Positions 46,564 to 55,514 of a DNA stretch of 57,121 nt are shown here, piece by piece. The position numbers and the translations under genes were made by a program. Where the stretch lies: NCBI GenBank assembly GCA_002084705.1, contig NBLX01000008.1:1-57121 (forward strand), in the 5' to 3' direction. Numbering within the stretch: the stretch's first letter is position 1; each line of letters begins with the position of its first letter. Source of the stretch: Desulfobacteraceae bacterium 4572_35.1. GTDB taxonomy: Bacteria > Desulfobacterota > Desulfuromonadia > Desulfuromonadales > Desulfuromonadaceae. The notes under the pieces were generated by a model that searched no databases, was not told the origin of the DNA, and worked only from the letters and a program-made list of their open reading frames with translations.

Positions 46564-46660
46564 TTAAATAGGTTGCACAATCCATCATTATGCAGCTATG
46601 CTGAAGCTGTGTAATATCTTGTAGGGTGATCATTAATCGGGAAAAAGAGGGGAAGGGGTC

Positions 46661-47392
46661 ATGAACAGAAACACTATCCTTATCTCTGCAAAAGCAGAGG
46701 ATATGCTCTCCCTCGACATCAATTTTTCCGAGCGCGAGGGATTTACAATTCTCAGCAGCACCGATGCCTCTAACTTTCTGGATATTGCCCGCACTCAAAA
46801 GCCGGATATTATTTTTCTGTGCCCAGCCTCAACCAACGAAGACTACACCTGTTATCGCCTGCTCAAAGAGGACAATCGCATCAGCGAAATTCCTGTGGTG
46901 GTCATTGTCGACAGTGCCAAGCTCAGAGAGCTGAAACATATGCAACATGAGCGTCCAGCCGATATGTTGTTTACCCCAGTAACTCCCCACATGTTTCTCG
47001 CCTCAGCACGACGTACCCTTGGTTTAGCTGCACGGGCCTTCCAAAGACAACAAACCAGCCTGTTAATCCATTTTGGCATTGATCCGCAGGAGCTGCACAC
47101 CGCCTGCGCCTTCAACCTAAGTACCGGTGGCGTTTTTATTGCCTCCAATACTGCGCCACCTCTGGATAGCGCCATCCATATTCAACTCGACATTCAAACA
47201 GCTGATGAACCAATAATTTGTCAGGGGGTAGTTACTTGGCACAACGACATAGTTAAACCAGTACGCCCGGATGTACCTGCCGGTTTCGGTCTTCAATTTG
47301 CCTCACTAAAAATTGCCGACTTGTTCGCTATTCGTTCCTTCATTGACGAGTTATCAAAAGTCAATCTCTCCAAACAAAGACCAGATGTATAG
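46661..47392 (+). CDS. Receiver-like plus PilZ domain protein
   Basis: A 243-residue protein. Residues about 1-125 resemble a response-regulator receiver (TILISAKAEDM, PDIIFLCPAS, IPVVVIVDS, and FTPVTPHMF in place of the usual K-P-F), but the usual phospho-aspartate is not evident, so it is probably degenerate. Residues about 135-235 are a PilZ variant of the deltaproteobacterial type (ACAFNLSTGGVFIAS, GVVTWHND, PAGFGLQFASL). The classical RxxxR motif for cyclic-di-GMP is not seen, so ligand binding is uncertain. A GGGAAAAAGAGGGGAAGGGG stretch before the start includes the ribosome site. Confidence 0.82.
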   Translation: MNRNTILISAKAEDMLSLDINFSEREGFTILSSTDASNFLDIARTQKPDIIFLCPASTNEDYTCYRLLKEDNRISEIPVVVIVDSAKLRELKHMQHERPADMLFTPVTPHMFLASARRTLGLAARAFQRQQTSLLIHFGIDPQELHTACAFNLSTGGVFIASNTAPPLDSAIHIQLDIQTADEPIICQGVVTWHNDIVKPVRPDVPAGFGLQFASLKIADLFAIRSFIDELSKVNLSKQRPDV

Positions 47393-47690
47393 ATTTTATA
47401 TACGTTTTTTCGCAACAAGAAAAAAACAACTCATTTTTTGCCTACCATTGGTTTACCCTGCCTAAAAACCCAATTTGTCACCCTTTTTTCATCATCCACT
47501 ATTGACACACAAGCCCATTACAGCGTAATAGTAGCTGTTGCATTAGTATTATACAGTATACAATTTTTCTGTGGTTATTGCGTGAGTAAGTTTGTTTTAT
47601 TCACCTTGTTTTGTATTGTGCCTATATTGTTTTTGAGATCTCTCGAAACAGGCTTGTGATTTTTATTCGAAAGGGGAGGTATGTATTAAA
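47393..47690. other. Upstream region of the nqr operon
   Basis: About 300 bases rich in T. It holds the motif at 47550-47563 but no convincing gene: the frame at 47438-47659 lacks a ribosome site and any family resemblance. A TATATT box near 47629 could be a -10, but I find no good -35 for it. AAGGGGAGG at 47671-47679 is a strong ribosome site for the short frame that follows. Confidence 0.45.
47550..47563. promoter_or_regulatory. Motif TATACAGTATACAA upstream of nqr
   Basis: Matches 13 of 14 bases of the motif upstream of nuo (40794-40807). It lies about 280 bases before nqrA and 130 before the short upstream frame. The core GTATACTGTATA on the other strand is nearly palindromic, consistent with a dimeric regulator. 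Confidence 0.4.
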
Positions 47691-47774
47691 ATGAAATTTA
47701 CAACAGTTCGTGCAGGACCCTGCATAGGCATTAACGGTAAAATCAACTGCGTCTATTTTGCCCACCGCTTCTGA
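47691..47774 (+). CDS. Short upstream ORF (possible leader peptide) before nqrA
   Basis: A 27-codon frame opening MKFTTVRAGPC and ending CVYFAHRF, preceded by AAGGGGAGG about ten bases before the ATG. It ends 70 bases before nqrA. No family is recognised. The strong ribosome site in an otherwise empty leader suggests it may be translated, perhaps as a regulatory leader. Another ATG at 47682 gives only two codons. Confidence 0.35.
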   Translation: MKFTTVRAGPCIGINGKINCVYFAHRF

Positions 47775-47844
47775 CAAGCAGAAGTGCAATTAAGCAAAGT
47801 TGAACAAAGATTGATTCTCAACCCTTTTTAGAAAGTGCATTGAA

Positions 47845-49182
47845 ATGATCAAAATCAACAAGGGCTTGGACTTGCCGATCACCGGCAGCCCCGAACAGAG
47901 AATTTATGACGGGTCGGCCGTTAAGAACGTCGCGGTTCTCGGCCCAGATTATGTCGGCATGAAGCCGGGTATGAAAGTTAAAGTGGGAGACAAGGTAAAA
48001 CTTGGGCAACTGCTTTTTGTTGACAAAAAAACCGAGGGCGTAAAATACACCGCACCAGGTTGTGGTAAGGTTGTTGCGGTAAATCGCGGCGCACGCCGAG
48101 TACTACAATCGGTTGTTATCGAACTAAGTGGCAACGACAGCGAAAAATTCGCCGCCTACAAAGAAGCAGAGCTTGAGGATTTGGCCAAAGATAAAGTGGT
48201 AACCAACCTCGTAGATTCTGGATTATGGACTGCCCTGCGCACCCGTCCATTCAGCAAAGCACCTGCTATCGACAGCACACCAGCTTCTATCTTTGTAACC
48301 GCAATGGATACTAATCCATTATCAGCCAAAGCTGAAATCATCATCAAAGAAGAGGAACAAGCTTTTACTAACGGCCTTAAAGTGTTAACCCGCTTGACCG
48401 ATGGCAATGTTTTCGTCTGCCAAAAGCCAAATGTAGTGCTCCCCAAAGTTGCAGGAACTACATGCGAAGAGTTTGAAGGTCCGCACCCTGCCGGTTTGGC
48501 TGGAACCCACATCCACTTCCTTGACCCCGTAAATGAAAACAAATCTGTATGGTCTATAGGCTACCAGGATGTTATCGCTTACGGTAAATTCTTTACCACC
48601 GGCAAAATTCCGGTTGAAAGAATTGTTGCACTTGGCGGTCCTGGGGTCAAACAACCTCGACTGATACGTACTCGTGTAGGAGCTGCATTAGATGAACTTA
48701 CTGCAAACGAGTTAAACGCTGGCAGCCAGCGCATCGTTTCCGGCTCGGTACTAAACGGCACAACTGCTGCTGGTCCCATGGCATTCCTGGGACGCTTCCA
48801 CGTTCAGGTTTCGGTTCTGCCCGAAAAAAATGAGCGCGAGCTTCTGACATCTTTGACAGCTGGTGCAGATAAGTTCTCCGTTAAGCGAGCTTTCTTGTCA
48901 GCATTTACCGGTGGACCTAGCGCTCCAATGCACACCAGTCAAAATGGTCGTAAGGGTAACATTTTACCCATCGGCTCTTTTGAAAAGGTGATGCCCCTAG
49001 ATGTATTACCAAACTATCTGTTGCGCAGTCTCGCTGCAAACGATACCGATGAAGCCCAAGCGTTGGGTTGCATGGAACTGGACGAAGAAGATCTGGCTCT
49101 ATGTACATATGTTTGCTCTGGCAAAAATGACTTCGGCGTTATGTTGCGTGAAGCACTCACCACCATCGAGAAAGAGGGATAA
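47845..49182 (+). CDS. nqrA: Na+-translocating NADH-quinone reductase subunit A
   Basis: A 445-residue NqrA, normal length. The opening INKGLDLPITGSPEQ, VLGPDYVGMKPGMKVKVGD, ARRVLQSVVIEL and the GPHPAGLAGTHIHFLDPV segment are family hallmarks. NqrA is a membrane-associated cytoplasmic subunit that contributes to quinone handling. It opens a six-gene operon with five bases to nqrB. Its ribosome site is weak (AGAAAGTG), which fits control by upstream sequence. Confidence 0.96.
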   Translation: MIKINKGLDLPITGSPEQRIYDGSAVKNVAVLGPDYVGMKPGMKVKVGDKVKLGQLLFVDKKTEGVKYTAPGCGKVVAVNRGARRVLQSVVIELSGNDSEKFAAYKEAELEDLAKDKVVTNLVDSGLWTALRTRPFSKAPAIDSTPASIFVTAMDTNPLSAKAEIIIKEEEQAFTNGLKVLTRLTDGNVFVCQKPNVVLPKVAGTTCEEFEGPHPAGLAGTHIHFLDPVNENKSVWSIGYQDVIAYGKFFTTGKIPVERIVALGGPGVKQPRLIRTRVGAALDELTANELNAGSQRIVSGSVLNGTTAAGPMAFLGRFHVQVSVLPEKNERELLTSLTAGADKFSVKRAFLSAFTGGPSAPMHTSQNGRKGNILPIGSFEKVMPLDVLPNYLLRSLAANDTDEAQALGCMELDEEDLALCTYVCSGKNDFGVMLREALTTIEKEG

Positions 49183-49187
49183 CAGCC

Positions 49188-50351
49188 GTGAAATTACTCG
49201 ACGATTTAAAACCTCACTTTGAGAAGGGTGGTAAGTGGGAAAAATACTCCGCCCTGCACGAAGCAATTGACACTACCCTGTATTCACCTGCGGACGTAAC
49301 CACCGGTTCCGTTCACGTACGCGACAGCATAAACCACAAAAGAGTCATGAGCATCATCATACTGGCGTTGCTGCCGTGCATAATGATGGCCATGTGGAAC
49401 ACTGGCTTTCAGGAAAACCTTACTCTGAACCAAATGTTGGCAGCAGGTAAAATTGACAGTTTACCTGCATTAAGCAATAGCAATTCTATCTTCGCCAACT
49501 TACTGACAGGAGCAGCTTCTTTTATTCCTGTACTGCTGACAGCCTTAATCACTCAAGGGATCTGGGTAACCATCTTCGCTTCAATGAGAAACAAAAAAAT
49601 TGATGCCGGTTTCTTGGTGACAGCAGTGCTTATCACGCTGTTAATGCCCCCTACGATTCCTCTATGGCAGGTTGTTATTGCAACTTCCTTTGGCGTAGTT
49701 ATTGGTCGGGAGCTTTTTGGTGGCATTGGCATGAACTTCCTCAGTCCAGCCCTTGTAGCTTGGGTTTTTCTGGCACTAGCTTACCCCGGCTCCATGTCTG
49801 GAGACGCTGTGTGGACAACAGTTGACGGCTACACCGGAGCAACTCCACTAACCATGGCGCTCGCAGATGGCTTACCAAGTCTGGCAGCTCAAAACATCTC
49901 ATGGCAATCTGCCTTCCTTGGCACAATACCAGGCAGCATGGGTGAAACCTCTGCCCTGGCATGCCTACTTGGCGCTGCTGTTTTGATCATAAGCGGAATT
50001 GCTTCATGGAGAATCATCGCGTCCATTCTTATTGGCGTTATCAGCATATCCTCACTGCTGTGCTTATTTGACCCCGCTGCAATGAACCCAGCTTGGCACC
50101 TGGTATTAGGTGGACTTGCCTTTGGTATGGTGTTCTTAGCAACAGATCACTCCTCTGCAGCTATGACCATTAAAGGGCAGTGGGCATATGGTCTATTAAT
50201 TGGGATATTGGTTGTTATTGTTCGAGTTTTCAACCCAATGATGCCTGAATGTGTTGGAATGATCATCTTATTCGGCAGCGTTGCTGCTCCGTTGATTGAC
50301 CGTTTGGTCGTGAACGCACACATCAAGAAAAGGAAAATGCGCCATGTCTAA
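49188..50351 (+). CDS. nqrB: Na+-translocating NADH-quinone reductase subunit B
   Basis: A 387-residue membrane subunit with about ten helices. The flavin-attachment site lies in DGYTGATPLTMALADG (the threonine of the GAT motif), which carries covalent FMN placed by ApbE. GREL..GGIGMNFLSPALVAWVFL is typical. NqrB also binds riboflavin and forms the Na+ path. It overlaps nqrC by eight bases. Confidence 0.96.
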   Translation: MKLLDDLKPHFEKGGKWEKYSALHEAIDTTLYSPADVTTGSVHVRDSINHKRVMSIIILALLPCIMMAMWNTGFQENLTLNQMLAAGKIDSLPALSNSNSIFANLLTGAASFIPVLLTALITQGIWVTIFASMRNKKIDAGFLVTAVLITLLMPPTIPLWQVVIATSFGVVIGRELFGGIGMNFLSPALVAWVFLALAYPGSMSGDAVWTTVDGYTGATPLTMALADGLPSLAAQNISWQSAFLGTIPGSMGETSALACLLGAAVLIISGIASWRIIASILIGVISISSLLCLFDPAAMNPAWHLVLGGLAFGMVFLATDHSSAAMTIKGQWAYGLLIGILVVIVRVFNPMMPECVGMIILFGSVAAPLIDRLVVNAHIKKRKMRHV

Positions 50352-51117
50352 TGATTCTACATTAAAAACATTTCTGGTCGCTTTCCTGCTTTGCATTGTC
50401 TGTTCGGTATTGGTTTGTATGGCAGCAATCGTGCGCATCGATCGGGAAGGCTACAACAAGCAGCTTGAGATTCGCAAAACTGTTCTTGCCGCAGCTGGAT
50501 TCCAACAACAAATAGATGATGGCGACGATATCGACGAGCTTTTTACCAACAACGTAGAACTTAAGTTAGTGGATCTCGCAAACGGTGACTATACAACCGC
50601 AGTTGATGCCGCTACATACGACCAAAAAGAAGCTGTCAACAATCCTGCACTTTCAGAAGCTATTCCTGCAGATCTTGATGTTGCCGGCATAGGCACACGT
50701 GCTAAATATGCTGCAATCTATGTTACTAAAGATGGGGATTTTATCCTGCCAATTCGCGGTGCAGGCATGTGGGGTCCCATGTACGGTTACATTTCGGTTG
50801 GAAGCGATTGCAAGACGGTTAAAGGGTTCACTTTTTATCAGCATGCTGAAACCCCAGGGCTCGGTGCCGAAGTAGACAATCCACGCTGGAAAGCACAATG
50901 GACTGGCAAGGAGTTGCTAAACGACTCTGGCGATTTAGCTTTAAAAATCGTTAAAAATGGCAGCTTCGATCCAAACGCTGCTGACGCAAATAACACCATT
51001 GACGGCCTAGCCGGTGCCACAGTTACTGGAAACAAAGTTCAAGGCATTATCAGCTACTGGTTTGGCGAGCACGGATTTAAGAAATTCCTAGCCAACCAGA
51101 AAGCAAAGAGAGGTTAA
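50344..51117 (+). CDS. nqrC: Na+-translocating NADH-quinone reductase subunit C
   Basis: A 257-residue periplasm-facing subunit with one N-terminal helix (about 8-30). [15 protein letters not shown] holds the threonine for covalent [18 protein letters not shown] and [17 protein letters not shown] are family segments. Intact. Confidence 0.95.
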   Translation: MSNDSTLKTFLVAFLLCIVCSVLVCMAAIVRIDREGYNKQLEIRKTVLAAAGFQQQIDDGDDIDELFTNNVELKLVDLANGDYTTAVDAATYDQKEAVNNPALSEAIPADLDVAGIGTRAKYAAIYVTKDGDFILPIRGAGMWGPMYGYISVGSDCKTVKGFTFYQHAETPGLGAEVDNPRWKAQWTGKELLNDSGDLALKIVKNGSFDPNAADANNTIDGLAGATVTGNKVQGIISYWFGEHGFKKFLANQKAKRG

Positions 51118-51119
51118 TC

Positions 51120-51734
51120 ATGGCAAAAGCAAAAGACGCACTGCTGGATCCATTATTCAACAATAACCCCATTGCCTTACAAATACTCGGTATATGTTCT
51201 GCTTTGGCGGTTACCAACAAACTTTCAACCGCACTGACAATGACTATCGCGGTAACATTGGTTACCGGTTTTTCCAATGCTTCTATCAGTGCCATACGTA
51301 ACCATATTCCCAACAGCATTCGTATCATTGTGCAAATGACAGTTATCGCTACGCTGGTTATCATCATTGACCAAATGTTAAAAGCATATGCATATGAAAT
51401 GAGTAAAGCTCTCTCAGTATACGTTGGACTTATCATAACCAACTGTATTGTCATGGGTCGCGCCGAAGCTTATGCTATGAAAAATCCTGTCTATGAAAGC
51501 TTCATGGACGGAATCGGCAACGGTCTCGGATATGGTATCATCCTTCTAGCCGTTGGTTTTGTTCGCGAACTGTTCGGATCGGGTAAGATTTTCGGCCTGA
51601 CAATTCTTAATCCTGTCAACAATGGTGGTTGGTACCAAACCAACGGCCTGATGCTACTGGCACCTAGCGCCTTCTTCCTGATCGGCTTCATCATCTGGGG
51701 TTTGCGCACCTGGAAGCCTGAACTTCAAGAATAG
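51120..51734 (+). CDS. nqrD: Na+-translocating NADH-quinone reductase subunit D
   Basis: A 204-residue, six-helix subunit. [15 protein letters not shown] and [17 protein letters not shown] carry the cysteines that, with those of NqrE, hold the intramembrane iron-sulfur centre. Starts two bases after nqrC. Normal length. Confidence 0.95.
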   Translation: MAKAKDALLDPLFNNNPIALQILGICSALAVTNKLSTALTMTIAVTLVTGFSNASISAIRNHIPNSIRIIVQMTVIATLVIIIDQMLKAYAYEMSKALSVYVGLIITNCIVMGRAEAYAMKNPVYESFMDGIGNGLGYGIILLAVGFVRELFGSGKIFGLTILNPVNNGGWYQTNGLMLLAPSAFFLIGFIIWGLRTWKPELQE

Positions 51735-51745
51735 GAATAGACGTT

Positions 51746-52354
51746 ATGGCTCATTATTTTACAATATTTTTTAATTCGGTCTTTATTGACAACATTGCAT
51801 TAACCTTCTTCCTGGGCATGTGTACTTTCATCGCGGTATCGAAAAAAGTTGATACTGCCATAATGCTTAGTGCTGCAGTTATTGCTGTTGAATTTATCAC
51901 AGTTCCTGTCAATAACTTGCTCTACACCTTTCTCCTTAAAAAGGGAGCGCTTGCTTGGGCTGGATTCCCTGAACTTGACCTGAGTTTTTTAGGACTTATC
52001 TGCTATATCGCCGTTATTGCGGCTATTGTACAGATTCTTGAAATGGCACTTGATAAATATCTGCCTGCCCTGTACAACGCCTTGGGTATTTTCCTACCCC
52101 TTATCACGGTAAACTGCGCCATCCTCGGTGCATCACTGTTTATGGTTGAGCGCGATTACAATGTCATGGAAAGTACTGTATACGGCGTTGGCGTAGGTGT
52201 TGGCTTCGGTCTGGCTATATGCTTACTAGCTGGAATCCGTGAGAAACTGAGCTACAGTGATGTCCCTAAAGGGATTCGTGGCGTAGGTATTACCTTCATT
52301 ATCGTTGGATTGATGGCCATGTCATTCAAAGCATTTTCAGGGCTGCAATTTTAA
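51746..52354 (+). CDS. nqrE: Na+-translocating NADH-quinone reductase subunit E
   Basis: A 202-residue, six-helix subunit, the inverted-topology partner of Nqr[19 protein letters not shown] and [21 protein letters not shown] contain its cluster cysteines. Intact, 11 bases after nqrD. Confidence 0.95.
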   Translation: MAHYFTIFFNSVFIDNIALTFFLGMCTFIAVSKKVDTAIMLSAAVIAVEFITVPVNNLLYTFLLKKGALAWAGFPELDLSFLGLICYIAVIAAIVQILEMALDKYLPALYNALGIFLPLITVNCAILGASLFMVERDYNVMESTVYGVGVGVGFGLAICLLAGIREKLSYSDVPKGIRGVGITFIIVGLMAMSFKAFSGLQF

Positions 52355-52385
52355 CATAGCGCTACATGAATAAAAGGATTGAACT

Positions 52386-53612
52386 ATGGACTTAATAATA
52401 GCTGGATGCACCATGTTTACCGGGGTTATCCTGGCACTGGTAGCCATCATTCTAGTAGCTAGAAAGAGCTTGGTTCCCAGCGGAGACATACAGTTTTTCA
52501 TCAATGATGATCCAAGCAAAACAATCACAACAAAACCTGGCGGTAAATTGCTCGGTGCCCTTGCCGAACAAGGGATATTCATCCCATCAGCCTGTGGCGG
52601 TGGCGGAACATGTGGACAATGCCATATTAAAGTATATGAAGGTGGGGGTGATATCCTGCCAACTGAAACAGGTTTCATCAATAAAAGACAAGCGCGTGAA
52701 GGTATGCGACTTGCGTGTCAAGTTGGTGTTAAACAAGACATGAAGTTGGGTATCCCAGCTGAGATTTTTGATATCAAAAAATGGGAATGCGTTGTTAAAT
52801 CAAACGACGGCAAAGCAACTTTCATCAAGGAACTCGTAGTTGAACTGCCCGAAGGTGAGGACTGCGATTTTCGTGCCGGTGGATACATTCAAATTGAAGC
52901 TCCTGCTCATGAATTGTCTTACTCTGAGTTTGATATTGAAGAGGAATATCGTGAAGATTGGGACAAGTTTGACCTGTGGCGCTATAAATCCATTGTCAAA
53001 GAGCCCATCATGCGTGCGTATTCCATGGCAAGTTTCCCACTGGAAAAAGGGATTATCATGCTTAACGTACGCTGCTGTCCTCCACCACCTAATGCACCAG
53101 ACGCACCTCCAGGGCAGATGTCATCTTTTATTTTCAACTTGAAGCCTGGCGACAAAGTAACTATCTCCGGTCCATATGGAGAGTTCTTTGCTCGTGAAAC
53201 AGATAACGAAATGGTATTTATCGGTGGTGGCGCAGGTATGGCTCCAATGCGTTCACACATCCTTGACCAACTCTTACGTTTGAACTCAACACGTAAGATG
53301 ACTTACTGGTATGGTGCACGTAGCCTAAAAGAGATGTTCTATGTGGATGAACTCAACGATCTGCAAAAGAAATTCCCCAATTTTAAGTGGTATTGTGCGC
53401 TATCAGATCCACTGCCAGAAGACAACTGGACAGGACCTACCGGATTTATTCACAATGTACTCTATGATCTATACATAAAAGACCATGAGGCTCCAGAGGA
53501 TTGTGAATATTACATGTGCGGTCCCCCAATGATGGCTAATGCTGTAACGAATATGTTACTTGAACAAGGTGTCGAACGTGAAAACATAATGTTTGATGAC
53601 TTTGGTGGCTAA
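52386..53612 (+). CDS. nqrF: Na+-translocating NADH-quinone reductase subunit F
   Basis: A 408-residue NADH-oxidising subunit. One N-terminal helix (about 3-25) precedes a [2Fe-2S] ferredoxin domain with C70, C76, C79 and a fourth cysteine near 111 (LACQVG). The FAD-binding RAYSMAS and the NADH domain ([14 protein letters not shown], and [10 protein letters not shown] near the end) follow. Electrons pass from NADH through FAD and 2Fe-2S to the membrane flavins. Confidence 0.96.
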   Translation: MDLIIAGCTMFTGVILALVAIILVARKSLVPSGDIQFFINDDPSKTITTKPGGKLLGALAEQGIFIPSACGGGGTCGQCHIKVYEGGGDILPTETGFINKRQAREGMRLACQVGVKQDMKLGIPAEIFDIKKWECVVKSNDGKATFIKELVVELPEGEDCDFRAGGYIQIEAPAHELSYSEFDIEEEYREDWDKFDLWRYKSIVKEPIMRAYSMASFPLEKGIIMLNVRCCPPPPNAPDAPPGQMSSFIFNLKPGDKVTISGPYGEFFARETDNEMVFIGGGAGMAPMRSHILDQLLRLNSTRKMTYWYGARSLKEMFYVDELNDLQKKFPNFKWYCALSDPLPEDNWTGPTGFIHNVLYDLYIKDHEAPEDCEYYMCGPPMMANAVTNMLLEQGVERENIMFDDFGG

Positions 53613-53639
53613 ATTTAGCTCGCCGACATGTTGAAATTG

Positions 53640-53690
53640 CGCCCCTTTATGTTAAGCTTTGTATAAATAAGCCTAAATAAAGGGGCGTTT
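53640..53690 (+). terminator. Long-stem terminator after nqrF
   Basis: CGCCCCTTTAT (53640-53650) and ATAAAGGGGCG (53677-53687) form a perfect 11-bp stem. Inside, TTAAGCTT and AAGCCTAA add a second stem with one mismatch. A TTTT run follows. It lies 28 bases after the nqrF stop and would separate nqr from the next genes, wholly or partly. Confidence 0.85.
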
Positions 53691-53709
53691 TCAGTCAGGA
53701 GGAGATGAT

Positions 53710-54165
53710 ATGCCATACGGACAAGCGAAAGAGATTCTTAATTATGCCAGTGAATTTCATAAAAAAGCTGGGGAATTCTATCAACGGGTAGCAGACAAAG
53801 AACAAAGTGCTCGGGTAAAATTACTACTCGATTATATGGTTCGCCACGAAAAGCACCTTGAACGTACGCTGAATGAATATGATAAAAATGTTTCGTCAAA
53901 AGCACTGGATGCGTGGTATCAATACGCGAAGGAAAACCAAACCTTTGCAGCATTAGATTCAATAAAATATTCTGACAACATGTCTGTCAACGATATCATG
54001 AAGATAGGTACAACCATTGACAACTGCTTGATCACATCGTACAAGGGTATTGTTGAAACGGCAGCAACACCTGAGATTCGAGAAATATTTGAGAACCTGC
54101 TTGCAATGGAAGAGCAGCAAAAACATGTTAAGGCACGCGCAGCCCTTGGGATCAATGATATGTAA
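53710..54165 (+). CDS. Helical-bundle protein, possibly ferritin-like
   Basis: A 151-residue, all-helical protein preceded by a strong AGGAGG site. The spacing of acidic and His residues in helices (E22 in KKAGEFYQRV, H46/E47/H49 in VRHEKHLER, E134/E135 and H139 in MEEQQKHV) recalls ferritin-like or rubrerythrin bundles. The canonical ExxH ligands are not all present, so metal binding is uncertain. It is bracketed by terminators between nqrF and apbE, an unusual place. It could protect or store iron, or be unrelated. Confidence 0.6.
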   Translation: MPYGQAKEILNYASEFHKKAGEFYQRVADKEQSARVKLLLDYMVRHEKHLERTLNEYDKNVSSKALDAWYQYAKENQTFAALDSIKYSDNMSVNDIMKIGTTIDNCLITSYKGIVETAATPEIREIFENLLAMEEQQKHVKARAALGINDM

Positions 54166-54192
54166 CCACAAACCTTACATATACTAGATCGC

Positions 54193-54222
54193 AGGCCATG
54201 TCTTTTGATGTGGCCTTTTTTT
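54193..54222 (+). terminator. Terminator after the 53710 gene
   Basis: AGGCCA (54193-54198) pairs with TGGCCT (54211-54216), with wobble pairs extending the stem, followed by seven T residues. It ends ten bases before the apbE ATG, so the GGAG ribosome site of apbE lies just after the U-run. Confidence 0.8.
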
Positions 54223-54231
54223 GGAGAAAAA

Positions 54232-55269
54232 ATGCAGAAACGAATATTTTACAGCCTTATCGTTCTGATTACCCTCGCAGGAATGGTTATTTATCTCAAT
54301 AAATATTCAACACAAAAACAGACATTGATTTCCATCAATGGACAAACTATGGGTACCACATATCACATTAAGCTTCTTCAGGAATCATCTACAACTATAG
54401 ATAAAATATCCTTAAAAAAACTGATAGATCAACGTCTTTCTGAAATCGACCACAGAATGTCTACTTATAAACAAGATTCAGAATTATCACTTTTCAATAG
54501 ATTCCCAGACAAGCAATGGATGCCTATTTCATCAGAGCTACTATACGTTGTAAAAACGGGTCAGGAATTGAGTAGAAGAACAAACGGTGCCTTTGATATG
54601 ACCGTGGGGAAATTAGTTAATCTATGGGGATTTGGTCCATCCACAAAGGAGAAAATAATCCCAAATCAACTTCAGATAAACAATCTACTGCAATATTGTG
54701 GTTACGAAAAGATTCAGTTAAAAACACAACCACCTGCAATAATAAAAGAATCAAACAACATATTTCTTGATCTTTCAGCAATAGCCAAGGGCTATGCAGT
54801 TGATGCAGTAGCGAAAGTAATACTTAATAATGATATAAATAATTTTCTGGTAGAAGTGGGCGGCGAAATCATTACTAAAGGGCATAAAATTAACAACATG
54901 CCGTGGGTTGTTGGCATTGAAACCCCAGTAAGTAATAAAAGAAAAATCAGAAAAAAACTGCATCTTAACGGCGCAGCAATGGCGACTTCAGGTGACTACC
55001 GTAATTTCTTCGATTATGGCGGCAAACGTTATTCGCACACCATTGATCCCAGAACTGGATATCCTGTAAAACACACTCTGGCATCTGTAACAGTAGTAAG
55101 CGGTTCATGTATGAAAGCTGATGGCCTGGCTACCGCATTTATGGTTATGGGCCCAGAGAAAGGACTTAATTTTTCAGAAAAAAACAATATTGCTATATTC
55201 ATGATAATAAAGAATGGTGATAAGTTTATTGAAAAACAAAGTGCTGCTTTTAATAAGTACCTACAGTAA
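54232..55269 (+). CDS. apbE: FAD:protein FMN transferase ApbE
   Basis: The start is the ATG at 54232 (GGAG six bases upstream). The protein is 345 residues. An N-terminal helix (about 5-23) anchors it to the membrane, facing the periplasm. MGTTYHIKLL, FDMTVGKLVNLWGFG, LDLSAIAKGYAVDAV, EVGGEIITKG and HTIDPRTGYPV are ApbE motifs for FAD and Mg binding. ApbE attaches FMN to the threonines of NqrB and NqrC, so it belongs to this cluster functionally. Confidence 0.94.
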   Translation: MQKRIFYSLIVLITLAGMVIYLNKYSTQKQTLISINGQTMGTTYHIKLLQESSTTIDKISLKKLIDQRLSEIDHRMSTYKQDSELSLFNRFPDKQWMPISSELLYVVKTGQELSRRTNGAFDMTVGKLVNLWGFGPSTKEKIIPNQLQINNLLQYCGYEKIQLKTQPPAIIKESNNIFLDLSAIAKGYAVDAVAKVILNNDINNFLVEVGGEIITKGHKINNMPWVVGIETPVSNKRKIRKKLHLNGAAMATSGDYRNFFDYGGKRYSHTIDPRTGYPVKHTLASVTVVSGSCMKADGLATAFMVMGPEKGLNFSEKNNIAIFMIIKNGDKFIEKQSAAFNKYLQ

Positions 55270-55304
55270 GTATCTTTAGCAATCGAATTTAAAGGGTCTT
55301 AAAT

Positions 55305-55459
55305 ATGAAGTTATTTTTACCAGCCATAATTATCTTTTTGCTAGCCTTTGCTGGTCTCTCAATCGGTATCATGTTGATGCTCCTATAGAGGTAATCTGCC
55401 CACAAGATGATCCTGAAAAATATCAACAATTACTAAATGAACTCGAAAATCGCGACTGA
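55305..55459 (+). pseudogene. NqrM-like remnant, frame-broken
   Basis: A 27-residue frame (MKLFLPAIIIFLLAFAGLSI opening, stop at 55386-55388) with an AGGG site looks like the membrane helix of NqrM, the NQR assembly factor that usually follows apbE. A second frame (DAPIEVICPQDDPEKYQQ, ending LENRD at 55459) could be its tail. The Cys-rich middle expected for NqrM is missing, with only one cysteine left. Position and helix support the call; a lone micro-ORF is the alternative. Confidence 0.42.
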
Positions 55460-55514
55460 TTAAACATATAAAAATGCGTGCACCAGTGATGAGAGCTTTT
55501 GTTTTATGAACTTC

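Noticed and set aside
46588-46614. Terminator after prc
   Set aside because: The stem (TTATGCAGCT with AGCTGTGTAA) has mismatches and no U-run follows, so it was left out as a feature.
47438-47659. 73-residue hydrophobic ORF upstream of nqrA
   Set aside because: T-rich sequence yields hydrophobic residues by chance; no ribosome site or family motif.
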